Positions 15,116-24,261 of a stretch of 52,532 bases of DNA are shown here, one piece after another; position 1 is the stretch's first letter; each line of letters opens with the position of its first letter. The notes under the pieces were generated by a model. That model had not been told where the DNA came from. It saw only the letters and a program-made list of their open reading frames with translations, and did not search any database. A program made the translations under genes and the position numbers. The stretch is from assembly GCF_001667505.1 (NCBI RefSeq), contig NZ_LZHZ01000026.1:1-52532 (forward strand), given 5' to 3'. The DNA is from Mycobacterium sp. ACS1612. Lineage in GTDB: Bacteria > Actinomycetota > Actinomycetes > Mycobacteriales > Mycobacteriaceae.

Positions 15116-17545
15116 CTAGAGGAGGCCGAGTTCATGGCCCCGTTTGACCGCCACAGCGCGGTTCTCCACGCCGAGTTTGCGGTACAGGCCGCGCTGGTGG
15201 CTCTTGACCGTGTTTATCGAGACGTACAACCTCTGGCCGATCTCGCGGCGCGACAGCCGGGTAGCCAGCAGCCGAAGAACCTCGTGTTCTTTGGCGGTGA
15301 GCTCTTCGACGACAGCATCGCTCCGGTTTCGAGGACGCGCCGCAACGCACGCGCTGCGCGGAGAAGAAGTGAGCATCGTTCGCGCGATATCGGCGTCCGC
15401 ACAACGCCGAAGCAGCGTGTCGGCCTCCATTCGGCTCGCCGTCACGGTCTGGTGATCGCCCAGGTCCTCGGCGATCGCGGCCCTGACTACCAGCGCCTTC
15501 GCGAGTTCCAGGAATCCGGCTCCCGCGCGAGCCAAGCTGACAGCCCGCTCAGCCGCGTCCGCGGCAGCAGCCTTCTGGCCGCGCCCGTCGAGGATCATGG
15601 CCGCCGCTAACGACACGATCGCATTGACGAAGTGCTCGCCACTGGCCAGATTCGTAGCGATGCCGGTTGCCCGACGAATTTGGTGCTCGGCCTCTGCGAG
15701 CTGACCAGATTCCGCCGCAATGAGGGACAGATAACCCAACGAATAGATGCCGCGCCGCCGATCCCCGAGCTTCTCCGCCAACTGCGCGGCATCGCGGAAG
15801 GCGGCTTGGGCCTCGCCGATGCTGCCGGAGAAGTACAGCGCGGAGCCATAGATGGAGCACGCCGCCGACCGTGCCTGCTGCGCATTCTTGAAATCGAGCG
15901 TTTTCGCGCGGCAAGCCGCCTCGAGCGCCCCGGTGACGTCGCCTGTCTTGAACGCGTGAACCTCATGCAGGACGACCAGCTGAGCACCGATGCCGGGATC
16001 GTCGGCGGTGTCGGCTGCGGATTCGTTTTCGACCACGTGAATCCAATAACGCGCGTCGTCGAACCGACCTACGTTCAACGCGATCCACGCACGCGCCACG
16101 CTCAGCCGCGGATCCTGTCGGATAGTCCGCTCGGGGAGGAGATCAAGCCAGCCCGAGACGGTGGACAGCCCGCCGTTGTTGAATTCGTTTATCCAGTCCG
16201 CAGCGATCAGATCGGCACTCCCGGCGACGTCGCCCGCCGCGACCAAGTGGCGCACCGCCTCATCGATCAAGCCCTCGCCCTCGAACCATGCCGCAGCGCG
16301 CCGATGCAAAATGTTGACCAAGTCGGGCTCGCTGCGACTCAATTCCGCGCGCAGCAACTCGCCGAACAGGTGGTGGTACCGGTACCAGCGACGCGACGCG
16401 TCCATCGGCACCACGAACAGGTTCTCGCGCTCCGCTCTTTCCAACACCGCCGCCGAACCACACGTTTGCAATACCGCGTCGCACAACGGACCGTTGAGCC
16501 GATCCAACACCGAAGTGCGTAGCAGAAAGCCGCGCAGGTGCGGCGGCTGGCCGTCGAGGACTTCGGTCATCAAATAATCGACGATATGACGGTTGTCACC
16601 GGCGAACGTCCTGAGAAACCCCGCGGCGTCAGCACGGCCGGCGACGGAAAGAGCAGCAAGATACAGGCCCGCAGCCCACCCTTCGGTGCGCCGGTGCAGA
16701 AGTTCGATATCCGCCTGAGCCACATCGAGTGCGAGGACGTCGCTCAGCAACCGACCGGCCTCCTCCGAACTGAAACGCAAATCATCGCTGCGCATTTCGG
16801 TCAAATCACCGCAAGCCCTCAACCGCGCCAACGGCAACATCGGATCCGACCGGGTTGCCACCACCACATGCATATTCGCAGGCATCCGGTCGATGACAAA
16901 AGCCAACTGCTCGTGAACCGCCCGATTCAGCACCAAGTGGTAGTCATCAAGAACCAGCACCATCGGCTCAGCGAAAGAATCCAAATCGTTCATCAGAGTA
17001 GGCAGTACCACCTGGATTGGGTCAGCACCCATCACCAACAACTCCACCGCGCGAACTCCGATGGCTGGACTGATCTTCTGCAGTGCAGCGACCACGTACA
17101 TCCAAAACCACACTGGGTCGTTGTCAGAACGATCAAGCGACAACCACGAAAAACCTTGGCACTCAACATTACTGCACGCCCACTGCGCCAACAAAGTCGT
17201 CTTGCCCCAACCCACAGGTGCACTCAACAATGTCAACCTACGGGTCCGTCCCGCCGACAACGCCTCCAATAGACCCGGCCGCTCAAGCAGGTGGGCGCCA
17301 ACAGCCGGAACATGCAGCTTGGTCCCGAGCAGAACTGCCTGCGCAGCTGCCTCTTCGGCAGCGTTGTCGCTATGCGCCACCGAACCGGACATGCCACACG
17401 GTGATCGCATCGCTTCGAGTGGCGCGGTCCGCAGAATCATTGCGGGTGATCTACGGCACTGACCACCTGAGCCGTCGCCGGACTCAGATTCTGCCGACAG
17501 CTCGACGATGTTGTGTTGACCCGCGCTAACACCGTGCCCCCTCAC
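15116..17545 (-). CDS. MalT-like LuxR-family ATPase transcriptional regulator
   Basis: An 809-aa STAND-type regulator. A ~70-residue N-terminal extension precedes LLGTKLHVP. Walker A is SAPVGWGKTT (108-117), Walker B MVLVLDDYHLV, and sensor-like motifs are HVVVATRSDP and GWAAGLYLAAL. TPR-like helical repeats fill the middle, and a C-terminal LuxR HTH is present (LTAKEHEVLRLLATRLSRREI...LYVSINTVKSHQRGLYRKLG). MalT-type proteins bind an inducer and ATP, oligomerise and activate promoters. The GTG at 17545 is chosen because AGAGGAG lies 7 nt upstream; ATG 17392 is an alternative. It lies directly upstream of the TrxR-like/thioredoxin/thiolase operon in the same direction and is the likely local activator. 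Confidence 0.88.
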   Translation of the reverse strand: MRGHGVSAGQHNIVELSAESESGDGSGGQCRRSPAMILRTAPLEAMRSPCGMSGSVAHSDNAAEEAAAQAVLLGTKLHVPAVGAHLLERPGLLEALSAGRTRRLTLLSAPVGWGKTTLLAQWACSNVECQGFSWLSLDRSDNDPVWFWMYVVAALQKISPAIGVRAVELLVMGADPIQVVLPTLMNDLDSFAEPMVLVLDDYHLVLNRAVHEQLAFVIDRMPANMHVVVATRSDPMLPLARLRACGDLTEMRSDDLRFSSEEAGRLLSDVLALDVAQADIELLHRRTEGWAAGLYLAALSVAGRADAAGFLRTFAGDNRHIVDYLMTEVLDGQPPHLRGFLLRTSVLDRLNGPLCDAVLQTCGSAAVLERAERENLFVVPMDASRRWYRYHHLFGELLRAELSRSEPDLVNILHRRAAAWFEGEGLIDEAVRHLVAAGDVAGSADLIAADWINEFNNGGLSTVSGWLDLLPERTIRQDPRLSVARAWIALNVGRFDDARYWIHVVENESAADTADDPGIGAQLVVLHEVHAFKTGDVTGALEAACRAKTLDFKNAQQARSAACSIYGSALYFSGSIGEAQAAFRDAAQLAEKLGDRRRGIYSLGYLSLIAAESGQLAEAEHQIRRATGIATNLASGEHFVNAIVSLAAAMILDGRGQKAAAADAAERAVSLARAGAGFLELAKALVVRAAIAEDLGDHQTVTASRMEADTLLRRCADADIARTMLTSSPRSACVAARPRNRSDAVVEELTAKEHEVLRLLATRLSRREIGQRLYVSINTVKSHQRGLYRKLGVENRAVAVKRGHELGLL

Positions 17546-17602
17546 CGTGGTTCTCCTCTTCCTCCACCATGCGTTGACTGCTGACTTTGATCACAGCGCT
17601 GG

Positions 17603-17617
17603 GCTCGAACTTCGAGC
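17603..17617. promoter_or_regulatory. 15-bp palindrome upstream of MalT-like regulator
   Basis: GCTCGAA C TTCGAGC has 7-bp perfect arms. It lies 58 bp before the GTG at 17545 and 37 bp after the stop of the 27-residue peptide gene. It is an operator or autoregulatory candidate. Confidence 0.4.
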
Positions 17618-17653
17618 GTCTCAAGAAGGAGTGAAATTCGCGTCTTCGCCCGC

Positions 17654-17737
17654 TCAATAGTGTCGGGACACCAACGCGTACCCGCTTACGCCGAACACGA
17701 CCGGTATCATCGTCAATATTCCCAGCAATGTGCTCAT
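17654..17737 (-). CDS. 27-aa single-pass membrane peptide
   Basis: ATG at 17737 has CAGAGGAATTGATC in front (AGAGGAA, spacing about 7-8). The peptide begins MSTLLGILTMIPVVFGV and ends SGYALVSRHY, so almost its entire length is one hydrophobic helix with a short basic-aromatic tail. It is a typical bacterial small membrane protein. It lies between the tandem LuxR regulators and the MalT-like regulator, all on the same strand. No family is known to me. It was identified from Shine-Dalgarno sequence, hydrophobicity and context only. Confidence 0.6.
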   Translation of the reverse strand: MSTLLGILTMIPVVFGVSGYALVSRHY

Positions 17738-17912
17738 GATCAATTCCTCTGTGTCCGTTGGTCTCCGGCGGCCGCCAAAACGGAGCGGTTGCGGCGATCA
17801 AGGGTTCACTGACCACGTTGACAGGCGCACACAGCCTTCACCATCGACCAACGGGCGATCTTTAGCAGTGGGTCGGCGTAGAACTACCTGGCTCCATGTA
17901 TTGACCGGCTGG

Positions 17913-20726
17913 TCAATCGGATGGCGGGCGGATGAACTGCGCCAATTCGGCGCGAGACGCGATGCCAAGCTTGGCGAAGGCATTGTGCAGATGCGTTTTC
18001 ACCGTGTGAGGCGATAACTTCAGTCGCTCCGCCACAGAGCGATTGGTTGCGCCTTCTGCGATCAACTCGACCACCGTGAGTTCCGAATCGGTGAGACTCT
18101 CCCAACCGGTTTTCGCTCGGGGTTGTGTGACGATGCGCCGTTCGGTGCCCAGCCTGCGCAGCGCACGGCCGACTCGGCGGGCATCGGCGGTTGCGCCGCA
18201 CTCGATGTAGGTGTCGAACGCCGCATTGAGCTGGTCAAGCGCCTCAGCGTCGCGCTGCGAACGACTCAACTCCCGCCCCGCGTCCTCGGCAGCACTCGCA
18301 TAGAGGAGTGGCCGCGAAGACGCGCGGAGCACTTCCGCGGCAGCCAGCAATGCTGGCGCGTCACGCTCGAGAATCCCGCGGGCATATCCGGCCACCCCTG
18401 CGAACAGCGGCACCGCGGGCTGCTCGCATTCCAGTACCTCGCTGGCCTGCAGGACGCGTGCGCGCAAACCGGCATCACCGGCGGCCGAGGCTACGCGCGC
18501 GGTCAGGATCAACCGGTCGAAGGCATAGGCCTGCATCGGTGTTCCGAGTAGGGCGATATCACCGCCAAGCCACCGCACGGCTTCATGAACGTCATCACGC
18601 TGCCATGCGGCCATCGCGAGCACATACGCAGCTCCTCGACGGATGGCAGGCGAGCCAGTGGAGTAGGCGTCCTCTGCGTCATTAATCATCTGCTGCAACA
18701 CGTTTCGGTCATCCGTGCGTACCGCCACCGAGGCCAGAATCACGATGCGCAGCAGGTCAGGCTCGCTCGCGCCTGTCGGTTGAGGGCGCGGCAGAGGCTC
18801 AGCCGCGTCCCGAGCGGCCGACAACCGGCCGGCAGCGAGCTCAACAATCCCACCTATAACAGCCCACATGTTGAGAACCATCGCGTTGCCTTCCCGGCGG
18901 GCTCGTCCTATGCCGTCGGCGACCCGCCCTGCGGCGTCGTCCAACCGGCCGAACACCGTCAGCAGGATGGCGTAGTGCATCGCGGCATAGCCATGCGCCG
19001 AGGCTGCATCGTTGGTGTAGCTACCCGAACAAAGCTGTTCGAGGCGGCTTAGTGCCCGAAGCCTCTGCCCCGCACCAATATCGAGCAGCGCGAGGGTGAT
19101 CTCGGCCATGATCGTGGCTTCGAGATCACCGGTGGCTGACGCGGCGGCTGCCGCCTCGTCGGCTGCCGTGCTCCACTGCCGACTCTTGTCCTGTAACGCA
19201 AGGTTGTAGGCCAGCCACGCCAGATGCCGCGCCCGGGTGACCTCGCTGATGCCGCCCAACTCGAGCGCCCGGCGATTCTCCTCCGCGCGCCGCTGAGTGC
19301 TGTGCCTGGTGTGCGCCGGGAGCCGGAGGCGGATCTCGGCCTCGATTTCGGGCGACGCCGCACGTGAGAGCGCCACGACCGCCAAGTCTTCGGCCTCGCC
19401 GTGGCGACCTGCCCGGTTGAGCCACTCCACCGTTTCCGCGACCACAGACCCATGCTCGGCGGCATCGGAGGGTGACAGTTCCAATGCGCGCTTGCTCAAG
19501 TCCGCGGCCGCGCTCGCATCGCCGCGGCCTACCGATTGCGCCGCTTGCCGTAGCGCCTCGATCGCCTCTCGGTCTCCCGTCTCGGCGCTGCGCGCGAGCT
19601 GGATGGCCACCTCGGCGGGCGCTGCGCCGAGACTCAGCATGACCGAGGCCGATTGGCGCTCCATCGCCCGCCGCAGCGACTGGGGAAGGGACTGGCGGGT
19701 GGCCTCGCGCAGCAGGTCGTGCCGAAACCTCAACTGCTCACCGTCTTCGACGAATAGATCCGCGCGCACCGCCTCCTCGAGTGCCGACAGCAACGAAACC
19801 GGCTGGCGGCTCAGCATTGCGGCCAGCAAGCCCGCCGAGAACCGGTCCGGCAGCACCGCGGCCACCCGCACCACCTCGGAAGCATCCTTGGAGAGCAGGT
19901 CGAGTCGCTGCTGCATACCGACGCTTAGCCGCCGCGGCAGCGCATCCCCAGTGGCCACTGCACGCCCGCCGCTGACGTTCAGTCGGTCCTCCTCGCCCAG
20001 ACCCTCCACAAGCTCGGTGATCAGGAACGGATTTCCGTGCGCCTTGGCGGCCAGATTCAACAGCGACGCGTCTGCTTTCGCGCGGACAGCGTCGCTGACC
20101 ATGTCGGCGACCGCATCCGGCGTCATGGCACCCAATTGCAGAAATGTGGCATCCGCGCGATGTAGCACCGACAAGGTCTCCTGCACCGCAGGCCCACCGG
20201 CGCCGGTGCGGGTAGTCAAGACCCATAGCACCGCCACATCCCGCGCCGCGGCGGTCAGCGAGCGCAGCGCCAACAGCGTGCCGGTATCTGCCCAGTGGAT
20301 GTCCTCCAACACAATCACCAACGAGGTGTCCGCGGCCGCTGCACGGATTGCGTTGGCCAAATCATGCACCACCCAGTAGCGCAGATCCGCCGAGCCGCCC
20401 AACCTGCGCAACGCCTCGGCGTCTCCCACAGGAGGATCGGCGTTGAGCGTCGCCATGAACAGCGCGAAAAATGGCACCGTCTGCTGATACTCGAATGCCT
20501 CACCGAACAGCGCCCGAACACCGGTCTCGTCGGCAAGCGAGAAAACCTCGGTCAACAACCGGCTCTTCCCAATGCCCGGCGGCCCCTCGATCACCAATAC
20601 GCCCCCGCGCCCCTGAGCCACCGCCGCAATCAGCGCACCGACCACCGCAAGCTCGTGCACCCGTCCACGAATCGGAGTGACCAGACGTTGGCCACCGATG
20701 TCGAAGAGACCGGTTGGAGGCCCCAT
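17913..20726 (-). CDS. LuxR-family AAA ATPase regulator, tandem copy 2
   Basis: A 937-aa protein. An N-terminal AAA/STAND ATPase has RGRVHELAVVGALI, Walker A GPPGIGKSR (48-56) and Walker B LVIVLEDIHWAD, followed by the LTTRTG and HGNPFLITELVEGLG motifs. A long alpha-helical repeat region follows, and a LuxR HTH at the C-terminus (LTDSELTVVELIAEGATNRSV..RLKLSPHTVKTHLHNAFAKLG). M. tuberculosis has LuxR ATPases of this kind (Rv2488c among them), often with a cyclase domain, which is absent here. The ATG at 20726 follows AGGACACCCG. It is closely similar to the next gene along its whole length. Its stop lies within an inverted repeat (ATTGACC GGCT GGTCAAT, 17900-17917). Confidence 0.87.
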   Translation of the reverse strand: MGPPTGLFDIGGQRLVTPIRGRVHELAVVGALIAAVAQGRGGVLVIEGPPGIGKSRLLTEVFSLADETGVRALFGEAFEYQQTVPFFALFMATLNADPPVGDAEALRRLGGSADLRYWVVHDLANAIRAAAADTSLVIVLEDIHWADTGTLLALRSLTAAARDVAVLWVLTTRTGAGGPAVQETLSVLHRADATFLQLGAMTPDAVADMVSDAVRAKADASLLNLAAKAHGNPFLITELVEGLGEEDRLNVSGGRAVATGDALPRRLSVGMQQRLDLLSKDASEVVRVAAVLPDRFSAGLLAAMLSRQPVSLLSALEEAVRADLFVEDGEQLRFRHDLLREATRQSLPQSLRRAMERQSASVMLSLGAAPAEVAIQLARSAETGDREAIEALRQAAQSVGRGDASAAADLSKRALELSPSDAAEHGSVVAETVEWLNRAGRHGEAEDLAVVALSRAASPEIEAEIRLRLPAHTRHSTQRRAEENRRALELGGISEVTRARHLAWLAYNLALQDKSRQWSTAADEAAAAASATGDLEATIMAEITLALLDIGAGQRLRALSRLEQLCSGSYTNDAASAHGYAAMHYAILLTVFGRLDDAAGRVADGIGRARREGNAMVLNMWAVIGGIVELAAGRLSAARDAAEPLPRPQPTGASEPDLLRIVILASVAVRTDDRNVLQQMINDAEDAYSTGSPAIRRGAAYVLAMAAWQRDDVHEAVRWLGGDIALLGTPMQAYAFDRLILTARVASAAGDAGLRARVLQASEVLECEQPAVPLFAGVAGYARGILERDAPALLAAAEVLRASSRPLLYASAAEDAGRELSRSQRDAEALDQLNAAFDTYIECGATADARRVGRALRRLGTERRIVTQPRAKTGWESLTDSELTVVELIAEGATNRSVAERLKLSPHTVKTHLHNAFAKLGIASRAELAQFIRPPSD
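18207..18396 (-). repeat. Near-identical tract shared by the tandem LuxR genes (copy in gene 2)
   Basis: These 190 bp align without gaps to 21106-21295 with two mismatches counted by eye, while flanking coding sequence differs much more. This fits a recent gene conversion between the paralogues. Confidence 0.75.
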
Positions 20727-20761
20727 CGGGTGTCCTGTCTACCGTTGATCGGACTGCCGTT

Positions 20762-20791
20762 CTAGTGCAGGCCATTCTAGGCCTGCACTAG
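20762..20791. promoter_or_regulatory. Perfect 12-bp inverted repeat between tandem LuxR genes
   Basis: CTAGTGCAGGCC, spacer ATTCTA, then GGCCTGCACTAG. It lies in the 88-bp gap, 36 bp before the ATG at 20726. There is no U-run, so an operator (possibly autoregulatory) is as likely as a terminator. Confidence 0.55.
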
Positions 20792-20814
20792 TCACCTGCT
20801 GGATCTGCTGACGG

Positions 20815-23658
20815 TTAGTCAGCGCCGCGCATGAGCTGTCTCAATTGGGCGCGGGAAGTGACGCCGAGCTTGGCGAACGCATTGTGCAGGTGGGTTTTCA
20901 CCGTATGGGCGGACAGGTGCAGTCGCTGTGCCACCTCTCGGTTGGTCGCCCCTTCGGCGATGAGATTGACGACCGTGAGTTCAGAATCGGTGAGGCTGTC
21001 CCAGCCTGTTTTCGCTCGCGGCTGTGTGACGATGCGCCGGTCCACGCCCAATTTACGCAGCCTCCGGCCCACCCGACGGGCATCGGCGACTGCCCCGCAC
21101 TCGGTGTAGGTGTCGAACGCCGCATTGAGCTGGTCAAGCGCCTCAGCGTCGCGCTGCGCAAGACTCAACTCCCGCCCCGCGTCCTCGGCAGCACTCGCAT
21201 AGAGGAGTGGCCGCGAAGACGCGCGGAGCACTTCCGCGGCAGCCAGCAATGCTGGCGCGTCACGCTCGAGAATCCCGCGGGCATATCCGGCCACCGTCGC
21301 CAACAGCGGCGCCGGTGGCTGCTCACGCTCCAGCACCTCGCTGGCTTGCAAGACGCGTGCGCGCAAACCGGCATCACCGGCGGCCGAGGCCACCCGGGCG
21401 CCCAAGATCAGCCGAACCAATGCATGGGGAAAAAGGGGGGTTCCCAATAGGTTGATGTCGCCAAGCCAGCGTGCTGCTTCATGAATGTCATTGCGGTACC
21501 ACGCCGCTCGCGTCAGCACATACGCGGATGCTCGACGTTGGCCAGGTGAACCGATGGAGTGGGCATCGCGCGCGTCATTGGCCGTCTGCTGCAGCAAGTT
21601 TCGGTCATCGGTGTGCGCCGCGACCTCGGCGAGGGTCAGCATACGATGTACATCCTGTTCGGTCGCGCCGGTCGGCTGTGGGGGCGGCAGCGACTCAGCG
21701 GCTTCTCGAGCAGCCGACAGCCGGCCGGCGGCGAGGTGGACCCACCCGCTGTAGACGGTCCAGGTAGCGAGGGCCAACGAGTTGCGTTCCCGGCGGGCTT
21801 GCCCGATGCCTTCGGCAACCCTCGCGGTCGCGTCCTCCAATCGGCCGACGACAGCCAGCAGGTCTGCGTGGAACATTCCGGCATAGGCATGCGCCAACGC
21901 CGTCTCGTTGGTGTACGCGAGTTGGCGAAGCTGTTCGAGGCGGCCTATTGCGCGGATCGCGTATCCCTCACCGGAATCGAGCAAAGCGTGGGTGGCCCCG
22001 GCGACGATGGTGGCTTCGAGATCACCGGTGGCTGCCGCAGCGGCGGTGGCTTCGTCGGCTGCGGTGCGCCATTGCCCACTTCTGTCTTCCAACACCAGGT
22101 TGTAGGCCAGCCACGCTAGATGCCGCGCCCGAGTGACTTCGCTGATGCCGCTCAATTGCAGCGCTCGACGGCTCTGCGCTACCCGCCACTGGGTGGTGTG
22201 CTTGGTATGCGTCTGAAGGCGGAGGCGGATCTCGGCCTCGGCTTCAGGCAAGGCCGCCTGCCCGAGTGCCACGGCTCCAAGCTCTTGCGCTTCGCCATAG
22301 CGACTGGCCCGATTGAGCCACTCCACGGTTTCGGCGACGAGTGACCCGTAATCCCCATGGTCGGCGGGCATCAGTTGCAGTGCGCGCTTTGTCAGGTCCG
22401 CAGCTCCACCGGCATCACTGTGCCCCAACGATTGGGCGGCTTGGCGCAACGCATTCACCGCTTCTATATCTCCGGGCTCTGCGCTACGAGCCAGCTGGGT
22501 AGCCACCTCAGCGGGGGCCGCGCCCATCCCCAACATCACCGAGGCCGACTGGCGTTCCATCGCACGGCGCAGCGATTGCGGCAACGACTGCCGGGTAGCC
22601 TCACGCAACAGGTCATGCCGAAACCTCAAATGGTCACCGTCTTCGATGAGCAGACCCGCACGCACCGCCTCCTCCAGCGCCGACAGCAACGTCACCGGCT
22701 GACGGTCGAGCATCGCCGCCAACAGCCCGGCCGAGAACCGGTCCGGCAGCACCGCGGCCACCCGCACGACCTCTGACGCCTGAGCGGAAAGCAGATCCAG
22801 CCGCTGATGCATGGTGGCACCCAAACGCCGCGGCAACTGGTCTCCCGTGACCATCGCCCGGCCGTCAGACAGATTGAGCCGGCCCTCCTCGCCTAGCCCC
22901 CCGACGAGTTCGCTGACCAGAAACGGGTTTCCATGCGCCTTGGCGGCCATATTCAGCAGCGACGCATCGGCTTTCGCGCGCACGGCGTCGCTGACCATGT
23001 CTGCGACCGCATCCGGCGTCATGGCCTCCAATCGCAAGAATGTGGCATTCGCGCGTTGCAGCACCGACAACGTCTCCTGCACGGCAGGCCCACCGGCCCC
23101 GGTGCGGGCGGTCAACACCCACAACACCGGCGCGTCCGAGCGCACTCTGGCGAGCGACCGCAAAAACATCAGGGTTCCGTTATCTGCCCAGTGAATGTCC
23201 TCCAACACAATCACCAGAGGCGTTTGCACAGCCGCCGCACGAATCGCGTCCGCTAGGTCGTGCACCACCCAATAGCGCAGATCCTCAGAGCCGCCCAACT
23301 TGCGCAAAGCCTCTGCGTCACCGACAGGAGGATCGGCGTTGAGCGTCGCCATGAACAGTGCGAAAAACGGCACCGTCTGCTGGTACTCAAACGCCTCACC
23401 GAACAGCGCCCGAACACCGGCTTTCCCAGCAAGCGCCAACACCTCGGTCAACAACCGGCTCTTTCCGATGCCAGGCGGGCCGTCGATGACCAGTACACCA
23501 CCGCGCCCCTGAGCCACCGCCGCAATCAGCGCACCGATCGCCTCGAGCTCATGCACCCGCCCACGAATCGGCGGAATGCGAACCTTTCCTGATGCCCTGG
23601 CGACGCTCACTCCGACCGCCGCCCACCAGTGTGTATCCAGCGGGCGGACGGCTTCCAA
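20815..23658 (-). CDS. LuxR-family AAA ATPase regulator, tandem copy 1
   Basis: A 947-aa paralogue of the preceding gene with the same layout: RGRVHELEAIGALI, Walker A GPPGIGKSR (60-68), Walker B LVIVLEDIHWADNG, LTARTG, HGNPFLVSELVGGLG, a helical repeat region and a C-terminal LuxR HTH (LTDSELTVVNLIAEGATNREV..RLHLSAHTVKTHLHNAFAKLG). The two HTH recognition helices differ at one residue (SPHTVKTH and SAHTVKTH), so both regulators probably read the same DNA site. The start is uncertain: TTG at 23658 with GGAAA upstream, or GTG at 23610. It is transcribed first, followed 88 bp later by copy 2. Confidence 0.86.
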   Translation of the reverse strand: MEAVRPLDTHWWAAVGVSVARASGKVRIPPIRGRVHELEAIGALIAAVAQGRGGVLVIDGPPGIGKSRLLTEVLALAGKAGVRALFGEAFEYQQTVPFFALFMATLNADPPVGDAEALRKLGGSEDLRYWVVHDLADAIRAAAVQTPLVIVLEDIHWADNGTLMFLRSLARVRSDAPVLWVLTARTGAGGPAVQETLSVLQRANATFLRLEAMTPDAVADMVSDAVRAKADASLLNMAAKAHGNPFLVSELVGGLGEEGRLNLSDGRAMVTGDQLPRRLGATMHQRLDLLSAQASEVVRVAAVLPDRFSAGLLAAMLDRQPVTLLSALEEAVRAGLLIEDGDHLRFRHDLLREATRQSLPQSLRRAMERQSASVMLGMGAAPAEVATQLARSAEPGDIEAVNALRQAAQSLGHSDAGGAADLTKRALQLMPADHGDYGSLVAETVEWLNRASRYGEAQELGAVALGQAALPEAEAEIRLRLQTHTKHTTQWRVAQSRRALQLSGISEVTRARHLAWLAYNLVLEDRSGQWRTAADEATAAAAATGDLEATIVAGATHALLDSGEGYAIRAIGRLEQLRQLAYTNETALAHAYAGMFHADLLAVVGRLEDATARVAEGIGQARRERNSLALATWTVYSGWVHLAAGRLSAAREAAESLPPPQPTGATEQDVHRMLTLAEVAAHTDDRNLLQQTANDARDAHSIGSPGQRRASAYVLTRAAWYRNDIHEAARWLGDINLLGTPLFPHALVRLILGARVASAAGDAGLRARVLQASEVLEREQPPAPLLATVAGYARGILERDAPALLAAAEVLRASSRPLLYASAAEDAGRELSLAQRDAEALDQLNAAFDTYTECGAVADARRVGRRLRKLGVDRRIVTQPRAKTGWDSLTDSELTVVNLIAEGATNREVAQRLHLSAHTVKTHLHNAFAKLGVTSRAQLRQLMRGAD
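21106..21295 (-). repeat. Near-identical tract shared by the tandem LuxR genes (copy in gene 1)
   Basis: Partner of 18207-18396: 190 bp, ungapped, two mismatches. It encodes the helical-repeat segment just before the HTH domain (residues around VLRASSRPLLYASAAEDAG). Confidence 0.75.
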
Positions 23659-23677
23659 GTGGTGTTTTCCACGATTT

Positions 23678-23701
23678 AATTGCCACCGCTAAGGCTGGCA
23701 A
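23678..23701. promoter_or_regulatory. Inverted repeat upstream of first LuxR gene
   Basis: ATTGCCA, 10-nt spacer, TGGCAAT (7-bp perfect arms), 20 bp before the proposed start at 23658. It is a candidate operator. The rest of 23702-23901 shows no gene. Confidence 0.4.
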
Positions 23702-23901
23702 TCAGTCTAGGCGCGCTCCCATCCCCGCGTCCTGCTGTTGTTGCGCATGGCAAGAATCCAGTGGCACGCCAACCACAGGTCGCGGGTTTTTCCCTGCGAG
23801 CCCGCGCCAGGTGCGTCTGAACATCTGTGATCGATTCGGCCGCGTCGAGAGACTACTTCGACCAGCGCTGCAATTTCGACTGCGCAGCAGACGTTCTCAT
23901 G

Positions 23902-24261
23902 TCAGGCTGTGAACGCCGCGCATGCTTGACAGCAGCGCGCGCCCTGTCGGTTGGCGAATCCCGGTGAATCGCACTGCTTTTGGCGTGTACCGCCCAGTGG
24001 GCAATGTGCAGATGCTGCGGTGGCAGCCTGCTGTCCGCTGCGTTCGGAAATGTCCGCTTTCTGTCTCACCGCCGCGCGGCAGCGGCTGGCCAGCTCGTAC
24101 CGTCCCCTGGCGTAGGCGATCAGGGCGGCCAGGAGCGAGGATCCTGCACAGATGGCCGCGGCCACGCCGAAATGGGTCAGTTGACAATCGATCAACATCA
24201 GGGCCGCGTAGTCTCCGGCCAGCACAGCCACAACGAGGAGGACGACGCGTAGCCGGGTCAT
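23902..24261 (-). CDS. Small membrane protein with Cys-rich tail, 119 aa
   Basis: The start is ATG 24261, overlapping the TGA of the upstream gene (ATGA). Two hydrophobic helices (LRVVLLVVAVLAGDYAALMLI, then GVAAAICAGSSLLAALIAYARG) are followed by a basic soluble tail with several Cys (SRCRAAV, AHCPLGG, KQCDSPG, RCCQACAAF). The family is not recognised. The tight coupling with a Cys-rich soluble protein suggests a membrane-anchored redox or metal-binding complex. This is an inference, but it fits the redox character of the neighbouring operon with the same putative operator. Confidence 0.55.
   Translation of the reverse strand: MTRLRVVLLVVAVLAGDYAALMLIDCQLTHFGVAAAICAGSSLLAALIAYARGRYELASRCRAAVRQKADISERSGQQAATAASAHCPLGGTRQKQCDSPGFANRQGARCCQACAAFTA

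Noticed and set aside
16538..17272. 244-codon plus-strand frame opposite the MalT-like regulator
   Set aside because: It is antisense to the Walker A/B-containing domain and its composition is not protein-like.
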